Of a stretch of 64,000 nucleotides of DNA, positions 43,997-53,135 are shown one piece after another; the stretch's first letter is position 1, and each line of letters starts with the position of its first letter. The translations under genes were made by a program, and so were the position numbers. Source of the stretch: Halobacteriovoraceae bacterium (GTDB lineage Bacteria; Bdellovibrionota; Bacteriovoracia; Bacteriovoracales; Bacteriovoracaceae); the NCBI GenBank assembly GCA_002707495.1, contig PAMZ01000015.1, forward strand, positions 29,723 through 93,722. The letters are read 5' to 3'. The notes beneath the pieces are model-generated. The model was given only the letters and a program-made list of their open reading frames with translations, had not been told where the DNA came from and did not search any database.

Positions 43997-46872
43997 GACT
44001 TAATATTATCAATCCGACTCTAAAAACGGGTCATTGTTATTGGATAGAAAATGACAATATAGATTCAAAAAGCTGGGAGACGATTAAAGATGTTCTACGG
44101 GATCCAGTAGATGAATTTATTCTTTTTGAAGAAGGACAAATAGAAAAATCAAATCTGGTAGAAATTAGTTTCAAACCAGGCGTTACGGATAATAGTGCAA
44201 ATTCCCTAAAAAAAGTTTTTCAAGATCTTATTCCAGAAATTGAGCTTAAAATTGCTACCGGAAAACTTCTTTTAACTGAGAAAGAGCTCTCTGATCAAGA
44301 TCTTTTAGCTCTGCATAATCCTCTTATTGAAAGAGCTTTTTTTCATCCTTCACATAAAATCCAAGATTATATTCCCTCTCCAAGTTTTCCTGAAGTAAAA
44401 CTAGAAGCAAAACCTATTAGATATTTTAATCTAGAAGAACTTACACTAGAAGAGCTTCAAACTCTTTCAAAAGAGAATATCTGGGCCTTTTCAGAAGATG
44501 AGCTTTTGCATATTAAATCTCATTTCACCTCCAAGGAGACTCAAAAAAAGAGATCTGAGCAGGGCCTGGGCCTTGAAGTTTCAGATATCGAAATGGAAAT
44601 ACTCGCTCAAACATGGTCGGAGCATTGTAAACATAAAATTTTTGGAGCGCATATCACTTACCGGGAAACCACCAAAGATCTCGGAAACTTTGAAGTCAAT
44701 AGCGTATTTAAAACCCATATTAGAGATATTACAGATCAAATCAATAAAGACTGGCTTATCTCAGTTTTTAAAGACAATGCAGGAATCGTTCGTTTCGGAG
44801 AGAAAAATGATTATTGCTTAAAAGTTGAAACCCATAACTCTCCTTCCGCTCTTGATCCTTATGGTGGAGCCTTAACTGGTATCTTAGGTGTTAACCGCGA
44901 CATTCTTGGTTGTGGTATTGGTGCTGAACCGATTGCGAATACAAATGTTCTTTGTTTTGGCTCACAAAAATACAGTAAAGAAGTACTCGATCAACTTCCC
45001 ACAAGGCTAAAAAAACCTGACGTCATTATGAAAGGAGTTCATAGAGGTATAGAGGATGGGGGAAATAAAAGTGGTATCCCCACAGTGAATGGGGCCATGA
45101 GTTTTCATGATAATTATGCTGGAAAACCACTAGTCTATTGTGGAACTGTAGGAGTTCTTCCTCAAAAGATCGATGGAATAGATACCAGTGAGAAAAGACA
45201 TGAGCCGGGGGATTATATTATTATTTGTGGCGGCTCGGTTGGAGCTGACGGAATCCATGGAGCCACCTTTAGCTCAATGGAGTTAGATGATAACTCTCCT
45301 GCCACTGCTGTTCAAATTGGTGATCCTTTTACCCAAAAAAGGCTAACGGATTTTCTTCTGATCGCCAGAGATCGTGGGCTTTATCGAGGTATTACTGACA
45401 ATGGAGCCGGAGGTCTATCTAGCTCTATTGGAGAGATGGCGGAACAAACTATGGGGGCAGAAATTCATATTGAAGAAGTCCCGTTAAAATATCCAGGTCT
45501 TTCCCCTTTTGAAATTATCATAAGTGAGAGTCAAGAGAGAATGAGCTTTGCGGTTGAGCCTTCCAAAAAAGAAGAGTTTTTAAAACTCGCGCAAAAAATG
45601 CAGGTCAATCCAGCTGTCATAGGAACTTTTCATAATAAGGGAAGCTTTGATATCTACCAAGAAGGTAAACTTCTCGCCTCTTTAAGTCTTCATTTTATGC
45701 ATGAATCTCTTCCTCAAATGAAATTAGAAGCCGTATGGGAGGGGGTAAAAACAGAATCCACTTGGTTTAAAAATCAAAAAGAGGAATCCTTTGATTCCAT
45801 AAGATCATGTCTTAAAAGTCTTTTAAGTAACGAAAATATAGCAAGTAAAGAGAGCTGGGTGCGCCAATATGATCATGAAGTTAAAGCCGCAACCCTTCAA
45901 AAACCCTTTATTCAAAAAAAGATGACTTCTCCCAATAACGCTTCGGTTTTAAAGGCAAGTGTGTACGGAGAAGAAGATCAAACCGGCATAAGTGTAGGTT
46001 GCGCAATTCTTCCTCACCTTTCTCATATTGATACTTATTTTATGACTCAAATGGCGATCGACGAGACCATAAGAAATTTGATCGTGGTGGGAACAGACCC
46101 AGAGTATATCGCCCTTTGTGATAATTTTTGCTGGCCTGATCCTATTCCCTCAAAACAAAATCCAGATGCAAAACATAAACTCGCTCAATTAGTAAGATCC
46201 ACTAGAGCTCTGGCCGACACGGCACTTGCGTATAAAACTCCTTTTATCAGCGGAAAAGATTCTATGAAAAATGATTTTATAGGTCAGACTCCTGAAGGAG
46301 AGAAAATAAAAATTAGCGTTCCTCCGACACTTCTCATTACAGGTATTGGAAAAGTCCAAGATACAAATAAGCTTCGAACACCTGACTTTAAAAGCTCAGG
46401 GGATCAGATCTTTTATATAGGTCCTCAAGACTTTTCAAAAAGATATAAGTCGCATGCCTTTAAAGATCAAATTGATTTGCCCGAGTTTAATTCTGAGGAA
46501 AATTGGAAGGTTCATAATCAGATAGCGAGTCTACTCTCCCAAGAAGTTTTTGAGAGTATTCATGATATCTCTGAAGGGGGGCTCTTAGTTGCCCTAACTG
46601 AATGTACTTTTGCCAAAAGTCTAGGTGCAGATATAAATAATGCCCTGATTGAAGGAGAAGATCCTTATGCTTTTGCCTTTAATGAGCTACCCGCCGGATA
46701 TCTTGTTTCAATTAAAAAAGAGAATGCACACAAGTTGAATAAAATCGATAAAAAGAATCTGCGTTTATTAGGAGAAGTGAGTTCTGAGTCTCACATCAAG
46801 TTTGCAGGCGAAGAGTTAGGGGTAAAAGAGCTTTATCAAGCTTGGCAAATAGATTGGAGTCAAAATGATTAA
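43993..46872 (+). CDS. purL: Phosphoribosylformylglycinamidine synthase, PurS-PurL fused form without glutaminase
   Basis: Converts FGAR to FGAM. The 959-residue product has an N-terminal PurS-like domain (about 1-130, with VEISFKPGVTDNSANSLKKVF), a linker domain with TWSEHCKHKIF, then two AIRS-like halves with VETHNSPSALDPYGGA, GGRxGKDG-equivalent NKSGIPTVNGA, and DNGAGGLSSSIGEMA; the second half ends near residue 959. The C-terminal glutaminase of the 1300-residue type is missing and is provided by the separate purQ that follows with an 8-base overlap. Thus it is an intermediate of the large and small PurL layouts. Confidence 0.93.
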   Translation: MRLNIINPTLKTGHCYWIENDNIDSKSWETIKDVLRDPVDEFILFEEGQIEKSNLVEISFKPGVTDNSANSLKKVFQDLIPEIELKIATGKLLLTEKELSDQDLLALHNPLIERAFFHPSHKIQDYIPSPSFPEVKLEAKPIRYFNLEELTLEELQTLSKENIWAFSEDELLHIKSHFTSKETQKKRSEQGLGLEVSDIEMEILAQTWSEHCKHKIFGAHITYRETTKDLGNFEVNSVFKTHIRDITDQINKDWLISVFKDNAGIVRFGEKNDYCLKVETHNSPSALDPYGGALTGILGVNRDILGCGIGAEPIANTNVLCFGSQKYSKEVLDQLPTRLKKPDVIMKGVHRGIEDGGNKSGIPTVNGAMSFHDNYAGKPLVYCGTVGVLPQKIDGIDTSEKRHEPGDYIIICGGSVGADGIHGATFSSMELDDNSPATAVQIGDPFTQKRLTDFLLIARDRGLYRGITDNGAGGLSSSIGEMAEQTMGAEIHIEEVPLKYPGLSPFEIIISESQERMSFAVEPSKKEEFLKLAQKMQVNPAVIGTFHNKGSFDIYQEGKLLASLSLHFMHESLPQMKLEAVWEGVKTESTWFKNQKEESFDSIRSCLKSLLSNENIASKESWVRQYDHEVKAATLQKPFIQKKMTSPNNASVLKASVYGEEDQTGISVGCAILPHLSHIDTYFMTQMAIDETIRNLIVVGTDPEYIALCDNFCWPDPIPSKQNPDAKHKLAQLVRSTRALADTALAYKTPFISGKDSMKNDFIGQTPEGEKIKISVPPTLLITGIGKVQDTNKLRTPDFKSSGDQIFYIGPQDFSKRYKSHAFKDQIDLPEFNSEENWKVHNQIASLLSQEVFESIHDISEGGLLVALTECTFAKSLGADINNALIEGEDPYAFAFNELPAGYLVSIKKENAHKLNKIDKKNLRLLGEVSSESHIKFAGEELGVKELYQAWQIDWSQND

Positions 46873-47572
46873 GGCATTAGTATTAACAGGTCAGGGAATT
46901 AATTCTCATATAGAGACGGCAGAGGCTTTCAAACGAGGTGGTGCTGAAGCGGTTTTAATGGATATTGAAGATTTTCTCATGCTAGACTCTCTAGATAACT
47001 TCCATATTTTAGCTTTCCCTGGAGGGTTTAGTTTTGGAGATGAAATCCGCTCTGGAAAACTCGTAGCAGAGAAAATTAAAGCGCATCAATTAGAAAATAT
47101 TCAAAAATTTGTCGAGGCTAAAAAACCTATCATAGGAATTTGCAATGGATTTCAAATTTTAGTGCAACTTGGAATCTTTGAAAAAGATGAGCGCACTATT
47201 ACTTTGGCGCAAAATAATCATGGAAGATTTCTCAATCTTTGGGTTGAACTCAACACTGATTCAACAAAGTCTTTATGGCTTAAGGATCTACCTTCCAAGC
47301 TAAAAATGCCTATGCGCCATAAAGAAGGAAGGCTCGTCGCCAAGTCTGGAAGAACAGATTTTCAAACCGCATTTACTTATACCACTGATGTGAATGGCTC
47401 ATTTGAACTTACCGCCGGAATAACGAATAATGAGGGTAATGTCCTTGGACTTATGCCTCATCCTGAAGCGGGCTTGACTGAGGATTTATTTCCCGAAGAT
47501 GGTGAACTCTCTAAGTTTAATCAAATGATTTTTACTAATGCAGTTAAATATTGTGAAAGGATGACATTATGA
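46865..47572 (+). CDS. purQ: Phosphoribosylformylglycinamidine synthase glutaminase subunit
   Basis: Class I glutaminase that supplies ammonia to PurL. The 235-residue product has PGGFSFGDEIRSGK, the nucleophile Cys in GICNGFQIL and the His-Glu pair in PHPEAG. The 8-base overlap with purL and ATGA overlap with purH fit complex assembly from one mRNA. Confidence 0.95.
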   Translation: MIKALVLTGQGINSHIETAEAFKRGGAEAVLMDIEDFLMLDSLDNFHILAFPGGFSFGDEIRSGKLVAEKIKAHQLENIQKFVEAKKPIIGICNGFQILVQLGIFEKDERTITLAQNNHGRFLNLWVELNTDSTKSLWLKDLPSKLKMPMRHKEGRLVAKSGRTDFQTAFTYTTDVNGSFELTAGITNNEGNVLGLMPHPEAGLTEDLFPEDGELSKFNQMIFTNAVKYCERMTL

Positions 47573-49119
47573 AAAGAGCGCTCCTAAGTGTATCAGACAA
47601 AACGGGAATTATTGAGCTTGCAAAATTTCTAAAAACGCAAAATATTGAAATCATCTCTACCGGAGGAACGGGAAAATTATTAAGTGAAAATAAAATTCCC
47701 TATACTGCGATTCAAGATATCACGGGAAACCCAGAAGCTTTTGGGGGTAGGATGAAAACCATTAGTTTTCAAGTGGCCAGTGGACTTCTTTTTAGAAGAT
47801 CTGAGCCCCAGGATATAGCAGATGCAAAAAGTCTTGAAATCGAGCCGATTGATATTGTTGTTTGCAATCTCTATCCCTTCGAAGAGGTCGCCAAGAAAAA
47901 AGCTGAGTTAGCCACTCTGATTGAAAATATTGATATTGGTGGACCTACCATGATCAGAGCAGCAGCGAAAAATTATCCTTCTGTCTCGGTTTTAACTAAC
48001 CCTAATCAGTATGAAGCCTTTATTAGTCATTACTCTAATCAAACTATTGAAGATCGCTATCAACTGGCTCTTGATGCCTTTTCTATGACGGCTCATTATG
48101 ATCAATTTATCGTGAATCACCTCTTAAGAGATCAAAGTGAAAGAGCGCCACTTCCTATTGTGAATCTCAATCAAAGTGAACTTCGCTATGGTGAAAATCC
48201 CCACCAGGCGGCTTGGCTTTCTCAAGTGAGAAATACCGAGCAGATGGAGACTTTAGCTAATGCAACTCCCCTACAGGGAAAGGCTTTATCTTATAATAAT
48301 ATGCTGGATGCAGATGCCGCTTGGAAATGTAATTCGGATCTGAATCATATTGCAGGGGGACAGACCTCTCTTACCATTATTAAACACGCTAATCCTTGTG
48401 GAGTGGCGCTAGGAGAAAACTCACTTGATGCTCTAAAAGAAGCTTGGGCCTGTGATCCAGTGAGTAGTTTTGGAAGTGTAATTTGTTCTAATAAAACTTG
48501 GAATAAAGAGATGTCTGAATGGCTTAGTGATAAATTTGTTGAAATTATCATTGCTCCAAGTTTTGATGAGGGAGCTAGAGAGGTTTTAGCAAAAAAGAAG
48601 AATCTAAGACTGATTGAACTTGCCCCCAAACCAAAACATGCCAAAGAGATGACTGTAAGAAGTATTAATGGAGGTCTTCTCATTCAAGAGGAAGATGAAA
48701 GAGTTCATTATGAATACACTCCAAGCTCTAAAACAAAGCTCTCTGAAAAGACGCAAACCTTGAGAGACTTTGGAATGATCGTAAATAAATATCTAAAAAG
48801 TAACGGCATAACTCTTGTAGCGAGCAGAAATAATTTTTCTGTTCTAGCAGGTGGAGGAATGGGTCAACCCAATAGGCTTGATAGCTTAAAAATGCTAGCT
48901 GCACCCAGGGCCCGGGCACTAGATTATGAGATGAGTGAAGTTCTCTTAGTCTCTGATGCTTTTTTCCCTTTTAGAGATAGTATTGAAGTTTGTGCGGAAG
49001 TTGGAATAAAAAATATTATTCAGCCCGGTGGAAGTATCCGCGATCAAGAAGTAATCGATGCCTGTGATGAGTTTGGGATCGCAATGGAGTTTACCGGAGT
49101 TAGGCATTTTAGACATTAA
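47569..49119 (+). CDS. purH: AICAR transformylase / IMP cyclohydrolase
   Basis: Bifunctional enzyme for the last two steps to IMP. The 516-residue product has the MGS-like cyclohydrolase domain (RALLSVSDKTGI, STGGTGKLL, GGRMKTIS; about 1-190) and the transformylase domain (LRYGENPHQAAWL, IIKHANPCGVA, SDAFFPFRDSIE, PGGSIRDQEVI, TGVRHFRH). Length and motifs are standard. Confidence 0.97.
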   Translation: MKRALLSVSDKTGIIELAKFLKTQNIEIISTGGTGKLLSENKIPYTAIQDITGNPEAFGGRMKTISFQVASGLLFRRSEPQDIADAKSLEIEPIDIVVCNLYPFEEVAKKKAELATLIENIDIGGPTMIRAAAKNYPSVSVLTNPNQYEAFISHYSNQTIEDRYQLALDAFSMTAHYDQFIVNHLLRDQSERAPLPIVNLNQSELRYGENPHQAAWLSQVRNTEQMETLANATPLQGKALSYNNMLDADAAWKCNSDLNHIAGGQTSLTIIKHANPCGVALGENSLDALKEAWACDPVSSFGSVICSNKTWNKEMSEWLSDKFVEIIIAPSFDEGAREVLAKKKNLRLIELAPKPKHAKEMTVRSINGGLLIQEEDERVHYEYTPSSKTKLSEKTQTLRDFGMIVNKYLKSNGITLVASRNNFSVLAGGGMGQPNRLDSLKMLAAPRARALDYEMSEVLLVSDAFFPFRDSIEVCAEVGIKNIIQPGGSIRDQEVIDACDEFGIAMEFTGVRHFRH

Positions 49120-49130
49120 AGGAAAATATC

Positions 49131-50084
49131 ATGAATTATGAACAAGCTGGAGTCGACGTCGTTAAAGGCGATCTTTTTGTAAAAGGTATTAGCGAATTAG
49201 TCAGATCCACCTATGATGAAAATGTAAAAGCAGGTGTTGGTGGATTTGCCGCTTTATATGATATCGGAGATCGCTATCTCGTTTCAGGAACTGATGGCGT
49301 TGGAACTAAGCTTATGCTAGCGCGGGAGCTTGATGATCATACCAGTATTGGACAAGATTTAGTCGCCATGTGTGTGAATGATATTTTATGTACCGGAGCA
49401 AGCCCATTATTTTTTCTTGATTATCTGGCCACAGGAAAGCTGACGCCTGAGATTCATCATGATGTTGTGAAAGGAATTGCCATTGCCTGCAAAGAAGCCC
49501 ATTGTGCTCTTATAGGTGGAGAGACGGCTGAGATGCCGGGCTGTTATGCGGGAGCGGATTATGATCTAGCAGGCTTTGCCGTAGGTATGGTGGATAAAAA
49601 CAAAGTTATTGATGGAAGCCAAGTAAAGCCTGGTATGAAAATTCTAGGACTCCCCTCTTCTGGTTTTCACAGCAACGGTTATTCGTTAGTTCGCCATCTC
49701 CTTGAAGGTGAATCTACTGAACTGAAAACCCAATGCCTCGCGCCCACTAAGCTCTATACAAGTGATATAAAGAAAATACTATCCACGGAGCATGTCTATG
49801 GACTCGCGCATATTACAGGTGGTGGATTAAATAATATATCCCGTATCAACGAGGAATTCTCTTATAGAATTGACTCCTTACCTGAGATGCCTGACTTTAT
49901 GCAGTATCTTTGTGATAAAAGCGCTCTAGAGGCAAAAGAGCTCTATCGAACTTTTAATATGGGACTAGGCTTTTGTATTGTCACCTCATCACCTTCTGAG
50001 ATTCAAAGCCTACTTCCTCAAGCCCAGCTTATTGGTGAAGTTCAAGAGGGTCAGGGTGTGAGCTGTCAGGGAATTAAGATTTAG
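49131..50084 (+). CDS. purM: Phosphoribosylformylglycinamidine cyclo-ligase (AIR synthetase)
   Basis: Closes the imidazole ring using ATP. The 317-residue product has GVGGFAALYDI, SGTDGVGTKLMLA, MCVNDILCTGASPLFFLDY, GGETAEMPG, LPSSGFHSNGYSLVR and HITGGGLNNISRI. It is slightly shorter at the C-terminus than the E. coli enzyme (345). Eleven bases follow purH, so it ends the core purine set. Confidence 0.96.
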   Translation: MNYEQAGVDVVKGDLFVKGISELVRSTYDENVKAGVGGFAALYDIGDRYLVSGTDGVGTKLMLARELDDHTSIGQDLVAMCVNDILCTGASPLFFLDYLATGKLTPEIHHDVVKGIAIACKEAHCALIGGETAEMPGCYAGADYDLAGFAVGMVDKNKVIDGSQVKPGMKILGLPSSGFHSNGYSLVRHLLEGESTELKTQCLAPTKLYTSDIKKILSTEHVYGLAHITGGGLNNISRINEEFSYRIDSLPEMPDFMQYLCDKSALEAKELYRTFNMGLGFCIVTSSPSEIQSLLPQAQLIGEVQEGQGVSCQGIKI

Positions 50085-50119
50085 TTTTAAAGACAATCGA
50101 GTTGAGGTAGGATCAGCTC

Positions 50120-50785
50120 ATGAAGACGAATCTATTTATAGGTGCACATCCCGATGATATTGAGTTTGGATGTGGAGGCACCGTGGCAAAGCTTATAGAC
50201 CAAGGCCAAAAATGTGTATTCATTGTGGCCACCAAGGGTGATCAGGGCAGCGTAAAGATCTCACGGGAAGAACTAGCAAAAATTCGAAAAGAAGAAGCGA
50301 TTGCTTCAGCACAGTATTTAGGTGTCAAAGATATAGAGTTTCTTGAACTAGATGACGGACTCACCGCCTATTCTTTTCAAGATAAAATCAAACTGATTGA
50401 GCTGATTAGAAAATATAAGCCTTATAGTGTTTTTACTCACTCTCAATTTGATCATCACCCAGATCATCAAATCATTCATGAAATGACCGTCACTTCCATT
50501 AAATCGGCAGCAGGCCCTTGGTTTAAAGAGGCCAAAGGTGAGCCACACTATGTTTCAAATATTTTAGGCTATGAAGTTTGGAATCCCATCAATGAATACC
50601 AAACTGCCGTAGATATCACCGAAAATATTGATAAAAAAATTGCAGCGCTTGATTTACATAAATCTCAAATTGAAGACTATCCTTATACAGATGCCATCAA
50701 AGGACTCGCCCATTACCGAGGGGCCATGATCAATGGTAAAGGCTGTGCAGAAGTCTTTGAGGTTTTAAGGCTAAAAACTTTCTAA
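50120..50785 (+). CDS. LmbE/PIG-L family deacetylase
   Basis: A 221-residue zinc-dependent N-deacetylase with AHPDD near residue 8 and the partner motif HPDHQ near 115, as in BshB (bacillithiol) and MshB. Substrate cannot be told from sequence; BshB activity would need bshA and bshC, which are not in the window. The start lies 36 bases after purM, and the next gene starts within its stop (TAATG). Confidence 0.87.
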   Translation: MKTNLFIGAHPDDIEFGCGGTVAKLIDQGQKCVFIVATKGDQGSVKISREELAKIRKEEAIASAQYLGVKDIEFLELDDGLTAYSFQDKIKLIELIRKYKPYSVFTHSQFDHHPDHQIIHEMTVTSIKSAAGPWFKEAKGEPHYVSNILGYEVWNPINEYQTAVDITENIDKKIAALDLHKSQIEDYPYTDAIKGLAHYRGAMINGKGCAEVFEVLRLKTF

Positions 50786-51684
50786 TGAGAAAGGTGCTCA
50801 GATTAACCAAAGAATTCATCAACGAATGCCAGGAGAAAAACCTTATTCTTCTTGCTGCGAGTTCGAGTTTTTTCTTTTTCTTATGCCTTATTCCACTCAC
50901 TCTACTGATGCTTAATTTCGCAGGCTTTCTTTTTGAAAGTATCACTCCTAAGCAAACCATAGGCTTTCTCAATTATATCGACTCTGTCATTCCAGAAGAC
51001 ATCATGCCTACTTTTAAAAAGCTTTTTAATCATTCATCTCAGATGATGAAGTCTCAACGAAAACTCAATACGATTCACTATTTAGTTCTTGCATTGTCCT
51101 CTATAGGCTTTTTTACCTCCATTTGGAGGTCAGTTGATATCATTACCAGTAAAAAACAGCATGGAACCATTTTGACGACCTTTAAAGGTTTTGTGACGAT
51201 TGCCTTTTCCTTTGCCTTTATTCTTCTTCTCTCTGCGATTCCCCTTCTGACCAAATTTATTGATTTTTTAATGGAGCTTAAATGGGTCAAAAGTATAAAA
51301 CTGCATGAGTTTTTAGCAGAGAATTTTGAACAACTGGGATTTTCCAGTATTAATATCGTCTCCACCTTACTGCTCTTTATGTTTTTTATCTTCTTTTTTA
51401 AGTTTCTTCTCCGAGGAGAGGCGACGATGAAATCAACCGTTGTGGGCAGCGGCTTTTTCACCACATCTGTCCTAATGGCAAAAATATTTTTCTTTCACTA
51501 TCTTGTTCTCATTAAAGACAACCTTATCAATAATTATGGACAGCTCTACTCTGTGATGATTTTTATCCTATGGGTGTATTCTTTGATTTTGCTCTTTTAT
51601 ATGGGAATCATTTTCACTTACGTACTGAGTCAACAACGCTTTAAGATTCTAGAGGAAACCCCTCCTGACTTCATTGCGCGCTAA
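50785..51684 (+). CDS. YihY/BrkB-family inner-membrane protein
   Basis: A 299-residue protein with six predicted membrane segments (for example SSSFFFFLCLIPLTLLMLNFAGF, FVTIAFSFAFILLLSAIPLL, LLLFMFFIFFFKFLL, MIFILWVYSLILLFYMGIIFTYVLS). The YxxLxFxLI-like start and LWVYxxxLILLxGA-like end fit the family once called RNase BN; its transport role is unproven. Coupled to the deacetylase gene by TAATG. Confidence 0.85.
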   Translation: MRKVLRLTKEFINECQEKNLILLAASSSFFFFLCLIPLTLLMLNFAGFLFESITPKQTIGFLNYIDSVIPEDIMPTFKKLFNHSSQMMKSQRKLNTIHYLVLALSSIGFFTSIWRSVDIITSKKQHGTILTTFKGFVTIAFSFAFILLLSAIPLLTKFIDFLMELKWVKSIKLHEFLAENFEQLGFSSINIVSTLLLFMFFIFFFKFLLRGEATMKSTVVGSGFFTTSVLMAKIFFFHYLVLIKDNLINNYGQLYSVMIFILWVYSLILLFYMGIIFTYVLSQQRFKILEETPPDFIAR

Positions 51685-51782
51685 CTAAGATAATCTTGAT
51701 ACAAAATCGCAATGCATAAAAATTGACTCTTTTCTTTCTTTTAAAAACTAGTATATTAATAGGATACAATTTTGGAGGAAAG

Positions 51783-52025
51783 ATGGAAGTTGTTAAGAAG
51801 ACCGGAGAATACACAATTTATAAGAAAAAATCAGGACGCTACGGTGTTCAAGGTTCTAATAAAAAGTGGATTAATGGTGATGAAAAAATCAAGATCCTCC
51901 TAGGTGAAGGTTTAATCAAAACAACTGCACCTAAGCCTGCTGAAGCTCCAGCTGAAGAACCAGCAGAAGAAGCGTCTGCTGAGGCAACTGAAACTGCAGA
52001 AGAAGCAGCTCCTGCGACAGAATAA
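51783..52025 (+). CDS. Small protein with Glu/Ala-rich tail
   Basis: An 80-residue product with a GGAGGAAAG site six bases from the ATG. Residues 1-45 (EVVKKTGEYTIYKKKSGRYGVQGSNKKWINGDEKIKILLGEGLIK) look like a compact beta domain; residues 48-80 are a disordered tail of Ala, Glu, Pro. A further in-frame start at 51723 is possible but has no ribosome-binding site. Function unknown. Confidence 0.7.
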   Translation: MEVVKKTGEYTIYKKKSGRYGVQGSNKKWINGDEKIKILLGEGLIKTTAPKPAEAPAEEPAEEASAEATETAEEAAPATE

Positions 52026-52028
52026 GCT

Positions 52029-52460
52029 TCAATAATCTTTATTTTTTTGCCCTGTAAGATAACACTTTAGAAATTCCTGAGTGTCTATTGTCTTAGATGT
52101 ATCTGAGTCAAAAATGGCCGGTCTCTCACCAATAAATGGTAAGCAAACCTGTAATTGAAATTTCCAAAATCCCTCATCATTATAAAGAGAGACATGATGA
52201 CTTGCGAATTTATCGTTCACAAACTCCACGTTTTTAGTGCCTGGATACGCAGAAATATAATGCTTAATAATTTTTCCATTATAAGGATGATCCCAGCCTG
52301 GCACGATAAATTGAATCAAAGCCGTATTTTCTTTGGTATCTCCATAAGGAACAATGATGACCGTAATATTGTCTCGACTCGTTTTATAAACCAAGGCCCT
52401 TGAGCTGATCTGCTTTGCCTGAGGCCTTTTAGATATAAGTACATCTGTAACTGTTGACAC
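52029..52460 (-). CDS. Hypothetical cytoplasmic protein
   Basis: A 143-residue product starting at GTG with GGAG seven bases upstream. No signal peptide or membrane segment. Beta-rich sequence (NITVIIVPYGD, LIQFIVPGWDHPYNGKIIKHY, FWKFQLQVCLPFIG). No family recognised. Convergent with the preceding gene with 3 bases between stops. Confidence 0.6.
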   Translation of the reverse strand: MSTVTDVLISKRPQAKQISSRALVYKTSRDNITVIIVPYGDTKENTALIQFIVPGWDHPYNGKIIKHYISAYPGTKNVEFVNDKFASHHVSLYNDEGFWKFQLQVCLPFIGERPAIFDSDTSKTIDTQEFLKCYLTGQKNKDY

Positions 52461-52717
52461 TATTTAACTCCATATTCGATTACATTTAGTTTAGGTTCGA
52501 TTAAGTGAAATTAAGTTTTTATTTATATGATATTTCGTAATACCAAGCATTTACGGCTGATTCTAGACATAAAGATGGAAAAAAAACGCCCATAAACGGA
52601 GGAGTAATCCAAGGTATCGAACTTAATGAAGATATTACCTGCCTATTTTTCAATGAATATAGCACTTGATATAGGTCTCGTACCGAGGAGAATTTCAAAC
52701 GTTTAAGGAAAATAAAA

Positions 52718-53128
52718 ATGAAAACAATCTTTTTAAGCACAGTTTTGCTATCTAGTTTTACTTCTTTTGCTCAATCTAATTGCCTAGACTCAAACTTTAA
52801 CTCAGTCGATGTTGATTTTTTCCCAGAGGATATGGCCGAAAGTCCATTTGTAGAGTTATTTTCAACCCAAAGTCCTGCTCCTATTGGTTTTCCTGAAATG
52901 TTTGGTGATTATGAAACACCCTGTAGAGATCTATCAGTGACTTATGTTCAACATAAAGAGTCTAAAAAGCAGTACGCCATGTATCGCACTCAAGATGATT
53001 ATTGCGACGGTGGAAACACTATTGGACTTGTCATCGATCTTGAGAAATACAAAGATTTAAAATTATCATTTGCTGATTCAATAGTTGGCGAAATCGGTGA
53101 TGGCGAATTTTACTGTCTCGAAAAATAA
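52718..53128 (+). CDS. Small secreted protein of unknown family
   Basis: A 136-residue product with a signal peptide (TIFLSTVLLSSFTSFAQS) and AAGGA before the ATG. The mature part is acidic with four Cys (SNCLD, TPCRD, DYCDG, FYCLE), likely two disulphides. It is the only plus-strand gene between 52029 and the window end. Function unknown. Confidence 0.65.
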   Translation: MKTIFLSTVLLSSFTSFAQSNCLDSNFNSVDVDFFPEDMAESPFVELFSTQSPAPIGFPEMFGDYETPCRDLSVTYVQHKESKKQYAMYRTQDDYCDGGNTIGLVIDLEKYKDLKLSFADSIVGEIGDGEFYCLEK

Positions 53129-53135
53129 AAAAGAT

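Noticed and set aside
52519..52740. 73-residue minus-strand frame in the gap before 52718
   Set aside because: It overlaps the start of the secreted-protein gene, has no ribosome-binding site and no protein-like pattern.
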